Shown: one piece after another, positions 9,082-18,063 of the stretch
Layout: each line of letters begins with the position of its first letter
How positions within the stretch are numbered: position 1 is the stretch's first letter
Assembly (NCBI GenBank): GCA_023213235.1
Contig: CP096137.1
Span: 2,916,908 to 2,980,907 of the forward strand
Length of the DNA stretch: 64,000 bases
From: Elusimicrobiota bacterium
GTDB lineage: Bacteria; Elusimicrobiota; Elusimicrobia; UBA1565; UBA9628
Reading direction: 5' to 3'
Position numbers and translations under genes: made by a program
The notes under the pieces: generated by a model
What the model saw: only the letters and a program-made list of their open reading frames with translations
Told to the model about the DNA's origin: nothing
Database searches by the model: none

Positions 9082-10200
9082 CTAGCGGCCGAACAGGCCC
9101 TTGAGCGCGTCGACGGCGGCGCCCTTCGCGGCCTTCTTGGCCTCGTCCTTCGCCTCATCCTTCGCGGCCTTCGTCGCACGCTCGGGCGTCAGGGCCTCGG
9201 ACAGCTCCTCGTCGCCCTCGAGCGCCGCGCTCGCGACGGCCTTGCAGAACTTGAACCACTTCTTCTCGACGCGGCGCGGGTCGCCTTCCTTCACCGTGTA
9301 GCTGCGGCCCGCGCAGTGCTTCTTGGCGAGCGGCTTCGCCTGCTTCGGGCAGAGCGCGCCGATGAACTCGTAGTCCTCGGTCTTCTCCGCGGTCTTGCAC
9401 AGCTTCTTCTTCAGGTCGTCGGCATCCTCGCCGCACATGCGCCCGGCCGTCTCGCGCCGCGACGCGCTGCCCACCTTGAGAAACCCGGCCGTCGTCCCGA
9501 AGTTCTCGCAGAACAGGTCGGCCTTCTTCGAGCACTCTTCGGCGACGACGGGCTGCCCCTTCTGGTAGTCGGCCAGCAGCGACTTGCAGTTCTTGTCCTT
9601 CTTGTTGTTCCGGCAGTAGCCGTGGAACCCGAAGTCGTCGGGGTTCATCGTGTCGAGCGCCTTCGCGCAGGTCTTCACCTGGTCCTTCTCCGACTTCTTG
9701 ACCATCGCGTTGTACTGGGCCTCGGCGTCCGCGGCCGCGGCCTTGTGCTTGGAGATCATGGCGTCCGTCTCGGCGCGCGCCTTGCCGGCGTCGCACGGCC
9801 CGAGCTTCTTGCCCGTCATGCGCATCGTCATCTCGTCGCCGCCGTCTTTGACGCGCATCGTCCCCTTATACTCGGTGCGGGCCTTGTTGTAGACGATCTC
9901 CATCTTGGCCGTGCGCCCCTTCTTGCAGACCATGGACATCGAGACGGTCGTGTCGGTCTGCTTGATGTCCTTCATCTCGCAGTCCTTCATCTCCTTGTCG
10001 TCCTTGAACGTATCCTTCGGGTCGTTGCCGCGGCACATCTTCATCGTGCGCCCGCCCATGGGCCCCATGCCGGCCGGCATGCCCTCGGGCATGTCCGGCA
10101 TCTCCATCTTCGTGCTGACCTCCCAGAGTTCTCCCTCCTCCGCGAAGGCATGAGCGGGAACGAGCGCGAGCAGGGCGGCGAGCAAGAGCGTGATCTTCAA
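9082..10200 (-). CDS. Exported DUF3617 domain protein
   Basis: 372 aa with signal peptide MKITLLLAALLALVPAHAFA. The first ~130 residues match the DUF3617 pattern (GELWEVSTKMEMP, a Met/Pro/Gly-rich stretch, a Cys-containing centre, MRMTGKKLGPC). The C-terminal half is Cys- and Lys-rich and unlike anything I know. It starts with TTG, 8 nt after AGGAGA. It heads the run of genes down to the TPR membrane protein. Function unknown; probably a periplasmic structural or binding protein. Confidence 0.72.
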   Translation of the reverse strand: MKITLLLAALLALVPAHAFAEEGELWEVSTKMEMPDMPEGMPAGMGPMGGRTMKMCRGNDPKDTFKDDKEMKDCEMKDIKQTDTTVSMSMVCKKGRTAKMEIVYNKARTEYKGTMRVKDGGDEMTMRMTGKKLGPCDAGKARAETDAMISKHKAAAADAEAQYNAMVKKSEKDQVKTCAKALDTMNPDDFGFHGYCRNNKKDKNCKSLLADYQKGQPVVAEECSKKADLFCENFGTTAGFLKVGSASRRETAGRMCGEDADDLKKKLCKTAEKTEDYEFIGALCPKQAKPLAKKHCAGRSYTVKEGDPRRVEKKWFKFCKAVASAALEGDEELSEALTPERATKAAKDEAKDEAKKAAKGAAVDALKGLFGR

Positions 10201-10304
10201 GGTCGATTCTCCTGGAGCGGAACGGGGATGGGAAACACTAGCAAACGACGGCGCCCGCGGAAATATTTCGGCAACCGAAGACCGTCATACTCACCGCAGT
10301 CAGG

Positions 10305-10684
10305 ATGAAAACCCGAGTTCGCCGAGACAAGGGCGCCGCGTGGACCGTGCTCGCCGCGGTCCTCGCCGTCCCCGCCGTGGTATGCGTCCAATGGACGCGC
10401 GAGCTCAACCGCCACGCCCCGCCGGCCACGACGCCGAAGCGCCTGGTCGCCGTGAATTTCTCCGCTCCGCCGGCGCCCGAGCCCGTCCGGCCCGCGGAGC
10501 CGGCCGTCGCCATCCGCCTCCAGGGCCTGATCATCGCCGACGACGCCCCCGCAAGGCCATCGTCAACGGCGTGATCGTCCAGGTCGGCGAGAAGATCGAC
10601 GGCGCCGTCGTCCTGCGCATCGACCCCGATCAGGTCCTGTTCGGGACCGACACGGGCAGCTTCACGCGGCGCCTGGGCGGCTGA
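10305..10684 (+). CDS. GspB/PilP-like small membrane-anchored protein (apparent frameshift)
   Basis: Inner-membrane anchor (WTVLAAVLAVPAVVCVQW, ~13-30), a Pro/Ala-rich linker, then a small beta domain: LQGLIIADDAPRKAIVNGVIVQVGEKIDGAVVLRIDPDQVLF. This repeat-like fold is seen in GspB, GspC and PilP proteins that clamp secretin channels. The frame changes at the C5 run 10546-10550; a sixth C gives one ~126-aa protein. It is the only plus-strand gene in this block and no other secretion gene is nearby, so the role is inferred. Confidence 0.55.
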
Positions 10685-10688
10685 GCCG

Positions 10689-11120
10689 TCAGGCCAGCGG
10701 CTTGCGCATGACGAGCTTGGAGACGCCTCCGGGAAACCCGTCGAAGCGGCACGCCGTCTCGTAGCCCAGCTTCGCGTAGAACTCGGGCGCCTGGAAGGTA
10801 AACGTATCGAGATAGACGAGGCGGCAGCCGCGGCGCCGCGCCTCGGCCTCGAAGAGGGCGACGAGCTTGGCGCCCAGGCCTTTGCCGCGCAGGTCTTTGG
10901 TGACCCAGAGCTGCTGAAGTTCCACGGCTTCGCCCCACGTGCGGCCGACCGCGCCGCCGAGGACGTGGCCCGCCCCGGACCGCACGAAGCACGCGAGCTT
11001 CTTTATCGCCGTGGTGTCCGCGGCCTCGGAGTTGAAGGTCCCGAGGCCCCCGTCGACCACGGCCAGATCGGCGGGGTTCGGATCCGAGGGAGTTTCCCAG
11101 CTGAGGTCGTCGTTGCTCAT
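10689..11120 (-). CDS. GNAT family N-acetyltransferase at the distal end of the array
   Basis: 143 aa with the acetyl-CoA-binding motif LQQLWVTKDLRGKGLGAKLVALFEAEARRRG and the C-terminal FYAKLGY. Such enzymes transfer acetyl from acetyl-CoA to an amine; the substrate is unknown. It lies directly beyond the last attC and reads in the cassette direction but has no attC of its own at its 3' end. It could be the resident gene at the array end or an old cassette that lost its site; its high GC favours the former. Confidence 0.85.
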   Translation of the reverse strand: MSNDDLSWETPSDPNPADLAVVDGGLGTFNSEAADTTAIKKLACFVRSGAGHVLGGAVGRTWGEAVELQQLWVTKDLRGKGLGAKLVALFEAEARRRGCRLVYLDTFTFQAPEFYAKLGYETACRFDGFPGGVSKLVMRKPLA

Positions 11121-11126
11121 TTCGAT

Positions 11127-11201
11127 CGATAACGCAGACGCTGACAGGCGGCGGCTACCAAAATATTCCTCACCGAGCCGCCGGCCGCTCCATCCATTGG
11201 C
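11127..11201 (-). repeat. attC 1 (truncated, array-distal)
   Basis: The left core CGATAAC and both stem arms are present, but the second core is lost where the IS3-family element begins at 11202. The loop contains ATATTCCTCACC (type A). Confidence 0.8.
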
Positions 11202-11261
11202 TGTTCAACGTCAGCTTAAACGGGACACTTTGCTGTTAAAAGTTACTGACATCTAGTTCTG

Positions 11262-11714
11262 GTGCCGTCCTTCCGTGGAGCCGTGATAAAATGGAGTATC
11301 ACCATGGAAGAAGCCACGATGACGAAGGAAGTCCCGACGCAGTCGGCCGAGAAGTTCATCGCTGACGTGCGCCGCAAGACGCGCCGGAAGTTCTCATCCG
11401 AAGAGAAAATCCGCATCGTGCTGGAAGGCATGAAGCGCGAGATGTCGGTGACCGAGCTGTGTCGGCGGGAAAGTATTCCGACGCCGGTGTACTACAGCTG
11501 GGTCAAGGACTTCATGGAGGCGGGCAAGTCGCGGCTCAAACGCGATTTGATGCGCGACGCGAGCAAGGGCGAGGTCAAGGACCTGCGGTCTGAGAACGAG
11601 CGCCTGAAGATCCTGCTGGCCGACAAAGAGCTGGCGATCTCGCTGCTTAAAAAAGCCTCTAGAACGCCGCCGGACGCTTCAGATGAAGCCGATCCAGCGA
11701 GCAGCCCTTATTGA
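11262..11714 (+). CDS. IS3-family transposase OrfA
   Basis: 150-aa helix-turn-helix protein: RRKFSSEEKIRIVLEGMKREMSVTELCRRESIPTPVYYSWVKDF (HTH_Tnp_1 type), followed by a leucine-zipper-like coiled coil (EVKDLRSENERLKILLADKELAISLLKKA). It binds the IS ends and partners OrfB. A run of six A lies near the overlap, but a -1 slip there meets a stop at once, so OrfB more likely starts at its own ATG. Confidence 0.85.
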   Translation: MPSFRGAVIKWSITMEEATMTKEVPTQSAEKFIADVRRKTRRKFSSEEKIRIVLEGMKREMSVTELCRRESIPTPVYYSWVKDFMEAGKSRLKRDLMRDASKGEVKDLRSENERLKILLADKELAISLLKKASRTPPDASDEADPASSPY

Positions 11715-12651
11715 GGGCATGGAATCACGCGGGCCAGGCCGCCGCAAGCGGCTGAGGGACGTTTCTGTCCCATCCTCGACCTACTATGCGTGGAAGGCAC
11801 GCTACGAGGCCGAGGGCACGCATGGGCTTGAGCATCGCGGTCGTGGGCGGCGCGCGTGGAACGCGCTGACGGATCGGGAAGAGGCGATAGTGCTCCGGGT
11901 GGCCCACGACCGCCCGGAGCTGTCGCCGCGGCTTCTGTCGGTCCATCTTGTCGACGAGGAAGATGAATCAATCTCGGAGTCGACGGTGTTCCGAATCCTG
12001 AAGAAGTACAACCTGATCGTGCCTCGCCCGTTGGACCAGCGGCCGGCGGCCAAGCAGTGGAGCCACAAGACGACGCGGTGCGACGAGATTTACCAGTGCG
12101 ACGCGACGATGTTCATTATCCCGGGCTGGGGCCGCTACAAAGCGATCCCGGTGATCGATGATTTTTCACGAAAGCTGCTGGCACTGCCGCTCAAGCCCGA
12201 CGAGACGTCGTTCTCGATCGCGGACGCAATGGAAGAAGCCCTTGAAAACGCCCGGCGCGAGGGTCATAATCCCCGGACGAAGCCGAAGATGCTCAGCGAC
12301 AACGGGCCAGGGTTCATCGGTGAGATCCTGGCAAATTACTTAAAGGCCAGAGGCATCGGGCACATCTTCGGGGCGCCGTATCACCCGCAGACGCAGGGCA
12401 AGGTCGAGAGACTCAACCGAAAGATCAAAGAGGCGATGTGCCTGGAGATCAGCTGCTCGCCGGATGAGCTTCAGCGAAAGCTACGCGAGTTCATGCGGGT
12501 CTACAACGCGACGCCCCACAGTTCGATTTTCAACGTGAGTCCGAATCAGATGTACGCCGGGAGGCTGAAGAAAATCCTGAAACGACGCGCGGCGATCAAG
12601 CGCAAGACGCTGAATCGCCGCAGGTTGGAGAACCTCGGAGGGATGGCCTAA
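11683..12651 (+). CDS. IS3-family transposase OrfB (DDE integrase)
   Basis: 322-aa catalytic subunit. An N-terminal HTH region (VSVPSSTYYAWKARYEAEG) is followed by the rve integrase core with DDE residues in YQCDATMFI, LSDNGPGF and GKVERLNRKIKE. It cuts and joins the IS ends. The ATG lies inside the end of orfA, 32 nt before its stop, in the +1 frame. The protein is identical to that of copy 2. Confidence 0.9.
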   Translation: MKPIQRAALIEGMESRGPGRRKRLRDVSVPSSTYYAWKARYEAEGTHGLEHRGRGRRAWNALTDREEAIVLRVAHDRPELSPRLLSVHLVDEEDESISESTVFRILKKYNLIVPRPLDQRPAAKQWSHKTTRCDEIYQCDATMFIIPGWGRYKAIPVIDDFSRKLLALPLKPDETSFSIADAMEEALENARREGHNPRTKPKMLSDNGPGFIGEILANYLKARGIGHIFGAPYHPQTQGKVERLNRKIKEAMCLEISCSPDELQRKLREFMRVYNATPHSSIFNVSPNQMYAGRLKKILKRRAAIKRKTLNRRRLENLGGMA

Positions 12652-12698
12652 GTGTCAGTAAGCATGTGTCCAAGATTGGCTGAACCGCTACAAGTTCT

Positions 12699-12778
12699 GT
12701 CTAACGCCGAGGATGAGCGGCGGCGGCTATTAAGATATTCCTCACTGAGCCGCCGGCCGCTCTATCCATTGGTTAGGT
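12699..12778 (-). repeat. attC 2
   Basis: Complete type A site (loop TTAAGATATTCCTCAC), cores GTCTAAC and GTTAGGT. It is the recombination site of the cassette carrying the lipoprotein at 12810. Confidence 0.92.
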
Positions 12779-12809
12779 CGAGGGGCGCCGGGGTCGGCAT
12801 ACATTGTCT

Positions 12810-13544
12810 TCATTGGAAATCGACCAATTCGAACGCGCTCACAGATTTATTGAACCCGTCAATTCCCGTGTAATCGTAATTCCCTACGAAATGCGCTCCC
12901 GCCTCTCGCCCAAACATCTGTCCTCTCTGAAACTCTTTGGAAGTGCGAAGAAAGAGCGGCGAATTGCCCCAACGCGATGCGTCTTCCGCGAAGATTATTT
13001 TATAACTGAGCAGATACCCAGTAGGAAGTCTCTGAATCGGCTCCATCTGCCATAAGGAGTATATGCAACACGGATCGGGTTTCTGTCCCTGGCTTATATT
13101 AAGGTTGTCAGTAAAGTATGCGGCGATAAGGGGGCATTTTCGGACGTTGGTGTTATTCTTTGCCGCTCGACACTTGGCCGCATATTCGGGCGATTGTTTT
13201 CTAAGGCGTTCGGCTTCCGCGCTCTTCATCCGTTCTTCCAATTCTTTTTGCTCGATCTCGCGCTGTTTGCGCTGATCCTCTTGCGCCGTCTGCTCCTTTT
13301 CAATTGATGCAATGCGCTGAGAGATGAAGTCAAGGTAAGTCGCCTTGCCCGTTCGCCGGCCGCGATCTTCAACTGAATTTCGCAAGACCCACTTCCATTG
13401 AGGAATGGCGGTCACTCGAGTGTGTTCCTTCCGTAATGCATCAAGATCACTCGTGAATGGATTTCCATGGGGGACGGCAGCGCAGCCGGAAAGCACCATT
13501 GCCGTACAAGCTGCGGCCGTCATTATCATTTGTGATCTGTTCAT
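12810..13544 (-). CDS. Cassette lipoprotein with central coiled coil
   Basis: 244 aa with lipobox Leu-Ser-Gly-Cys; the lipidated Cys is residue 21. A charged coiled coil (~75-115; QEDQRKQREIEQKELEERMKSAEAERLRK) is followed by a Cys-rich segment (CRAAKNNTNVRKC, DPCC) and an aromatic C-terminal domain. No known domain is recognised. It is probably anchored in a membrane, facing the periplasm. It is the only gene of its cassette (attC 2 to attC 3). Confidence 0.72.
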   Translation of the reverse strand: MNRSQMIMTAAACTAMVLSGCAAVPHGNPFTSDLDALRKEHTRVTAIPQWKWVLRNSVEDRGRRTGKATYLDFISQRIASIEKEQTAQEDQRKQREIEQKELEERMKSAEAERLRKQSPEYAAKCRAAKNNTNVRKCPLIAAYFTDNLNISQGQKPDPCCIYSLWQMEPIQRLPTGYLLSYKIIFAEDASRWGNSPLFLRTSKEFQRGQMFGREAGAHFVGNYDYTGIDGFNKSVSAFELVDFQ

Positions 13545-13563
13545 TCGTTCATGCCTTCCGTAG

Positions 13564-13643
13564 ACCTAACGCCGAGGATGAGCGGCGGCGGCTATTAAGA
13601 AATTCCCGCCCGAGCCGCCGGCCGCTCTATCCATTAGTTAGGC
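13564..13643 (-). repeat. attC 3
   Basis: Complete type A site, cores ACCTAAC and GTTAGGC; the stop of the cassette gene at 13634 lies inside it. Confidence 0.92.
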
Positions 13644-14464
13644 ATCCCTTGTTTGAACGTTGGATTTGCTTCTGGCTCTTTTCTTTTCCCGGGAGAAAAA
13701 TACTCTTGAGCGCCCTTTGGAGTAATGGAGATTACACGAGTCGAGAGCTGAATTAATTTCTGATCTGCGGATGCTTCCGTCGGCTTCAGTGCGAATGTGA
13801 AGATATCTTTAGTGCCAATCTGCTGTACGTCCAGCGCCTTGTGATTCCGAATCTTCTTGATAGCCTTCTTTAAGCTGGCATTTGACAGGTTAACATTAAC
13901 CGGGAACTCCAACGCTTCGTTCCAAATCACGAGGCCCACGCCCGATTGATTATGAAGGTATTCCGCGAATTCCGACAATCGCCCATCCTTGCACTCAATC
14001 GAGATTGGAGTGCTTCCTGCGATGCACTTGCCCTTGGCCATTTCTTTCGGTTTCGGCGGACACACTGGCCGGTCGCCAAGGCGAGGAACGATTGTGTAGC
14101 TGTTGCTCCGACCCAACTGCTGATAGGTAATTTTGGCTCCAACAAGCACGGCATACAGAGCTTCGCGAACAGATGCATCATTTAGGTATGCCCCGACCCT
14201 GCAATCCCCGATTCCCTGTACAAGAATAAATTCGAGCTTCGTTTTGCTGCTCACTTCCACGAAGAACTCTTCGAGAGACCCGTCGCGTAGATGGATGCTA
14301 AATCTATTGTCCAACAGGGGCCGGGGATGGAATGCATCGGTGCTTCGAACCGGCGCCGCGGCCCCAATCTGAACGCCTCGAGGTTGAGGACCTGCGGCTG
14401 GTTCAGATTCATCCGCAAGGGCTATCTGGGCTGCTAACGCGACTAAGGTGATTGCCAAATTCAT
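13634..14464 (-). CDS. Cassette exported protein with two secretin/STN-like domains
   Basis: 276 aa; signal peptide MNLAITLVALAAQIALA. Two tandem beta-alpha-beta modules resemble the short N-terminal domain of secretins and TonB receptors: FSIHLRDGSLEEFFVEVSSKTKLEFIL...LNDASVREALYAVLVGAKITYQQLGRSNSYTIV (~55-125) and ISIECKDGRLSEFAEYLHNQSGVGLVI...LSNASLKKAIKKIRNHKALDVQQIG (~150-220). No secretin pore follows, so it may be a soluble periplasmic adaptor. The last residues are encoded within attC 3. Confidence 0.65.
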   Translation of the reverse strand: MNLAITLVALAAQIALADESEPAAGPQPRGVQIGAAAPVRSTDAFHPRPLLDNRFSIHLRDGSLEEFFVEVSSKTKLEFILVQGIGDCRVGAYLNDASVREALYAVLVGAKITYQQLGRSNSYTIVPRLGDRPVCPPKPKEMAKGKCIAGSTPISIECKDGRLSEFAEYLHNQSGVGLVIWNEALEFPVNVNLSNASLKKAIKKIRNHKALDVQQIGTKDIFTFALKPTEASADQKLIQLSTRVISITPKGAQEYFSPGKRKEPEANPTFKQGMPN

Positions 14465-14471
14465 TTAGGAT

Positions 14472-14552
14472 GCCTAACGCAGACGATCTGCTGCCGCCGC
14501 TTCAACTGTCCAACCAAACGAGGCGGCGGTCAGCAGAATCGAATGGTTAGAT
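14472..14552 (-). repeat. attC 4
   Basis: Complete type B site (loop CTTCAACTGTCCAACC), cores GCCTAAC and GTTAGAT. On the minus strand the first arm has two extra bases. Confidence 0.92.
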
Positions 14553-14555
14553 GGC

Positions 14556-15254
14556 TCACTTTTTCGAGATCTGAACATAGTTCCGCTCACAGCCATCCGT
14601 GCCACATGCGCAAACATTAAATCTCAGAAAGTCGGCACCATTTAAACGAAATGCCTCGGGCGGTCCAACGCACCCCGGCTCATCCTTGGTGATCGCGTCA
14701 ATTCTCCCGTCGTTGACTAAAAATACAAACTGGTCTTCGATGGCATCACTTTTATATGTCGCCACGTACGTTTTGGTGGTGCGAGTGCTTTGTGCAACTT
14801 CGTGCAAAGAGAGTTTCAGGGTTTCACTGAAATCATACGCGGGCTCATGCTCGGTGACCAATCTGCGGAATTCAACGCTCCTGCGAATCCTGGCGTCGAG
14901 ACCCTTTGGAATTCTCTTCTCCGGCAACGGTGAGACAGCTAGCTTCCGATACTCCTTCACGTCTATACCAAGTACTACTTCGTCGCCTCCCTCAGCCGCA
15001 GCGCAATGAAAGTCCTCAAGCGTGGTTCCCGGTGCATCCTCAACGGCGCCTTCGATTGTGCGAAATCCTCCTGTTTTAGCATGGCAGTCCTTGCGTTGAA
15101 GAAAGGAAACCTTCTCATTCACTGGTAAATGGCCCTCAATACACCAGGGGTATGGTTTGCCGCTAGCAAACTCAGCCTCACTGCATGCCGAGACGACTGA
15201 AAATTCAAAAGCTTGCGCGGTGCTTGCGATTAGCAGAAGAAGAGTTCCAATCAT
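14556..15254 (-). CDS. Cassette exported Cys-rich protein
   Basis: 232 aa from the ATG that precedes a clear signal peptide (MIGTLLLLIASTAQAFEF). The longer reading begins inside attC 5 and adds only site-encoded residues, so I reject it. About ten cysteines (including CACGTDGC near the C-terminus) suggest disulphide bonds. No domain recognised. Single-gene cassette. Confidence 0.7.
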   Translation of the reverse strand: MIGTLLLLIASTAQAFEFSVVSACSEAEFASGKPYPWCIEGHLPVNEKVSFLQRKDCHAKTGGFRTIEGAVEDAPGTTLEDFHCAAAEGGDEVVLGIDVKEYRKLAVSPLPEKRIPKGLDARIRRSVEFRRLVTEHEPAYDFSETLKLSLHEVAQSTRTTKTYVATYKSDAIEDQFVFLVNDGRIDAITKDEPGCVGPPEAFRLNGADFLRFNVCACGTDGCERNYVQISKK

Positions 15255-15266
15255 ATTCGTTTGGCC

Positions 15267-15347
15267 ATCTAACGCTGAGGATCTGCCGCCGCGGCTATAT
15301 GAGTCCAACCAAACGGGGCCGCGGTCGGCAGAATCCGATGGTTAGGC
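15267..15347 (-). repeat. attC 5
   Basis: Complete type C site (loop TATATGAGTCCAACC), cores ATCTAAC and GTTAGGC. Confidence 0.92.
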
Positions 15348-15366
15348 CGAATAGTGGCTTTATTCA

Positions 15367-16193
15367 TTATCGTGGCAAGAGTGCAGATTGAAGAAACGCG
15401 TTACGCGCCGGCTCTAAATATTTTCGTGTAAAGCCGCGACACGCCAACCAGGAACCGAACAGAGCTGCGGCGAGATGCATGACTCCCGGTAGAAACAAGG
15501 AAAACAGCGCGTATGCGAAAAAACTCACCAAGGTGGCACCGCCGGAGGCGCCTTTAGGCAATGATGCAATCATAACAACAGCCCACGTCTGGACGGCTCG
15601 TTTAGTCCAAGAACCGCCAGCAAGCCACGCGAACAAAAAAGCAACGAGGAATGGGAGTGGCGAAATAATTAGAGGCCAAGCGATGATCCCCGCAATATGT
15701 TGAGAGGCGTGGGCGAGTGTGTTTCTAATTGCAAATAGTAGTGTTGAGGTAAATGGACGCATGAGGTAGAACCCGGCGATCCAGCTGTAGAAAAGCAGTA
15801 TCAGCTCAGCCGAGAACCGGGCCTGGAGATAAGGCGAGCTTCCAAGGATGCCACCAGCGACGGCAACGGGGATCAGCAGCAGACAGTTAGCAACGATATA
15901 CCAAGCAGGGAAAATGGCATGCATCCAGATTGGCAATAGCGTTAAGAGGGCTCCGAGTACTGCACAATTCAGCTTCCAATCGATTCTCTCCAATCGGGCA
16001 ACCAGTATTCCTGCGAATAATACGGGGGCAATCCAACGACGAATGATAAGAGTAGCGATGTGCTGGTGAACGGGTACAGGGCCGATTCTGGATAAATAAT
16101 CCCCTCTATTGGTGCGAATTGTACGGACAAGAATATGTCCGTGATAACACCTGCGGCTACTACTGGCAATCTGATTTTCTTTAGTTGATTCAT
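15367..16193 (-). CDS. Cassette polytopic membrane protein (apparent frameshift)
   Basis: Two frames join into a ~275-aa protein with six or more hydrophobic segments. The first part starts MNQLKKIRLPVVAAGVITDIF at 16193; the second frame carries RWIAPVLFAGILVARLERIDWKLNCAVLGALL and continues to the end. The switch lies near 16010-16060 and needs one extra base. No family recognised. Single-gene cassette between attC 5 and attC 6. Confidence 0.6.
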
Positions 16194-16198
16194 GTTCG

Positions 16199-16278
16199 GC
16201 CTAACGCTGAGGATGAGCGGCGGCGGCTATCAAGATATTCCTCACCGAGCCGCCGGCCGCTCTATCCATTAGTTAGAC
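16199..16278 (-). repeat. attC 6
   Basis: Complete type A site, cores GCCTAAC and GTTAGAC. Confidence 0.92.
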
Positions 16279-16302
16279 GTCCCCTCTGTGCTGACATTAC
16301 GA

Positions 16303-16572
16303 TTAAGGCCGAATATCAGATCGACAGCGTAAACAAATGTGGGCTTTCAAATTTCCTTTCCCGAAATGAATTAACATTAGATTCGGATTCGTTGTTTTCG
16401 ATACGTCCGGGAATTCAACGAACGGATTCTTGCTTATCTTCAGCTCATTTTTACGAAGAATTATGCGCTCTCCACGTACTTGTGACGAAAATCGTTTGGT
16501 TCCATAGTAGTGGGAACAAATGATGATGCTCATGCCAGCACTCTCAACGACTTTTATGTAGATGGGCATCAA
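16303..16572 (-). CDS. Cassette small protein, second gene of a two-gene cassette
   Basis: Up to 89 aa; a shorter start at MSIIICSHYYG is possible. CSHYYG and a C-terminal ICLRC pair could bind a metal. It follows the lipoprotein gene at 16596 by 23 nt with no attC between, so both sit in one cassette. Weak candidate; function unknown. Confidence 0.4.
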   Translation of the reverse strand: MMPIYIKVVESAGMSIIICSHYYGTKRFSSQVRGERIILRKNELKISKNPFVEFPDVSKTTNPNLMLIHFGKGNLKAHICLRCRSDIRP

Positions 16573-16595
16573 CCGTGAATTCGCGCGGAACTCAC

Positions 16596-17450
16596 CTATC
16601 GAGATTGTCTCATGATCCAGAAATCACAGCGATATAGCTTCCACTCAGAAAATGTGGCCGCAATCCGGCTTGCCGCCTTTTCCGGTCCGATCTGACGAGC
16701 AGCCTCATTTGCAGCGGCATTCAGAGCCTGCAGTTCGACCGTGAGTGTGGGACACTTCTGTGCTTGAAGTGAGGGGAGATTTCGTTCCCACTGGAGGGCT
16801 GCGGCCTCGCGTTGCTTCGCCGCCGCCACGGCGCGCCGCCTAGCTTCCTCTGCGGCTAGCTTGGCCTTCTGTTCTGCAACACGAATCTCCTCCAGCCGCT
16901 TTCGATCTACGATTTCGGTTGACTGCAGGGGAATAGAGCCATCATCGGTGATGATGGGAGGACTGGCGGTGATACTGCACGCCCCATTCTTGCAACGCAT
17001 CGAAATATCCACTTTTTCGGGTAAAAACTCTACCGTCCTACCGGTTGCCTTCAGCTCTGCATGCGAGCCTTCATTGAAATTCAAGGTCGTATTCCACGAG
17101 CCACCCTCAGGCAATGTTCCAGTAGCCAGTTCGCGGTTCGGCGCAACCCTCGTCGATGCAGCTTGCGATGACGGCCTAATCGCTAGCACGCCTGCATATG
17201 TGACCGTTTTGGCTGGGTACCCGAACAGGGGCGCGAATATCCCGACTGGCGTTAATTGGAAAATAAAGGTTTTCCAATTTGAGCTGAAGTCATACGCGGT
17301 GGATTGTGTGATACGCGCGAAATTCCGGTCTACTACCGCCGGCTTTTCAACGGGGTTGCTGATCGCGGCAGCCCTGTTATATAGGGTCCCAGCGCAGCCG
17401 GAGAATGTTGAGGTAATCGTTATCAGAAGTAGCGCTTCGAAAATTCTCAT
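16596..17450 (-). CDS. Cassette lipoprotein with Ala/Arg-rich coiled coil
   Basis: 284 aa; lipobox Phe-Ser-Gly-Cys with Cys19. A hydrophobic stretch near 60-90 (FIFQLTPVGIFAPLFGYPAKTVTYAGVLAI) and a long charged helix at ~185-225 (EEIRVAEQKAKLAAEEARRRAVAAAKQREAA) are visible. No known domain. It is the first gene of a two-gene cassette whose outer cores pair over 13 nt, the longest match in the array. Confidence 0.68.
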   Translation of the reverse strand: MRIFEALLLITITSTFSGCAGTLYNRAAAISNPVEKPAVVDRNFARITQSTAYDFSSNWKTFIFQLTPVGIFAPLFGYPAKTVTYAGVLAIRPSSQAASTRVAPNRELATGTLPEGGSWNTTLNFNEGSHAELKATGRTVEFLPEKVDISMRCKNGACSITASPPIITDDGSIPLQSTEIVDRKRLEEIRVAEQKAKLAAEEARRRAVAAAKQREAAALQWERNLPSLQAQKCPTLTVELQALNAAANEAARQIGPEKAASRIAATFSEWKLYRCDFWIMRQSR

Positions 17451-17463
17451 TTATCTTGGGGAC

Positions 17464-17543
17464 GTCTAACGCCGAGGATGAGCGGCGGCGGCTAATAAGA
17501 TATTCCTCACCGTGCCGCCGGCCGCTCTATCCATTAGTTAGGC
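17464..17543 (-). repeat. attC 7
   Basis: Complete type A site, cores GTCTAAC and GTTAGGC; the stop region of the gene at 17534 lies within it. Confidence 0.92.
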
Positions 17544-18055
17544 CCCGCCCTTTTCGGTTGTTCGGGTGACCAAGACACGGAAATTCGTTCACCCGTTTTC
17601 CTATCCAAAATAACCTGGAAGCGACCTTCACCCGCCTTGGCAAAGGTGAATGAAATCGCTTCTTGCGCACGAACTGGCTTAAATCCTTCCGCCTTTACTC
17701 CTTCCGTCGGAATGTCAAACATGAGCTTCTCTGCAAGAAGTCGGAGTGTTCCTTCATCGAAGGTGGCTGCCCCGCCCTTGAGCCTATCTTGGGAAATCGG
17801 GGCGGGGTCAGCCTTCTCCAAAAGAGCTAGATCCTTCGTAAATCGACCATCAATGGTGATCAGGACCGAACCGCTGTTGCTGTAAACGGTGGCAAGCTGT
17901 TCTCGGTCCACAATGTCGCCGATAATACCGATCACATCACCAGGCTTTAATGGCGTTTCCGGACAAATAAAATTGATGCGGAGATTGTTCTCAGTCACAG
18001 CCTCATGCCAGAGCTTACTCTCCCGACTGAATGTCGACTTTATCGTTGCTTTCAT
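17534..18055 (-). CDS. Cassette hypothetical protein, 173 aa
   Basis: No signal peptide or membrane segment, so probably cytoplasmic. The N-terminal half is beta-rich with GDVIGIIGDIVDREQLATVY; the C-terminal half ends with RFQVILDRKTGERISVSWSPEQPKR. No family recognised. Its stop codon is inside attC 7. Confidence 0.6.
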   Translation of the reverse strand: MKATIKSTFSRESKLWHEAVTENNLRINFICPETPLKPGDVIGIIGDIVDREQLATVYSNSGSVLITIDGRFTKDLALLEKADPAPISQDRLKGGAATFDEGTLRLLAEKLMFDIPTEGVKAEGFKPVRAQEAISFTFAKAGEGRFQVILDRKTGERISVSWSPEQPKRAGPN

Positions 18056-18063
18056 AAATGGGG

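Larger units (their letters stand above)
11202..12692 (+). mobile_element. IS3-family element, copy 1 (1491 bp)
   Basis: Limits come from comparison with the inverted copy at 35467-36957; both are 1491 bp. The ends start TGT and finish ACA, with imperfect inverted repeats that share TCAGC and GGACAC. It encodes overlapping orfA and orfB. No target duplication is visible and it abuts a truncated attC, so the insertion site has been rearranged. Confidence 0.88.

Noticed and set aside
6420..9104. Very long open frame on the plus strand (894 codons)
   Set aside because: It is antisense to four well-supported minus-strand genes, and its product is a low-complexity Arg/Ala/Pro sequence, typical of spurious frames in GC-rich DNA.
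11640..11690. Programmed -1 frameshift fusing OrfA and OrfB in the IS3-family elements
   Set aside because: A slip at the A6 run leads directly to TAG in the -1 frame; OrfB is in the +1 frame and has its own ATG.
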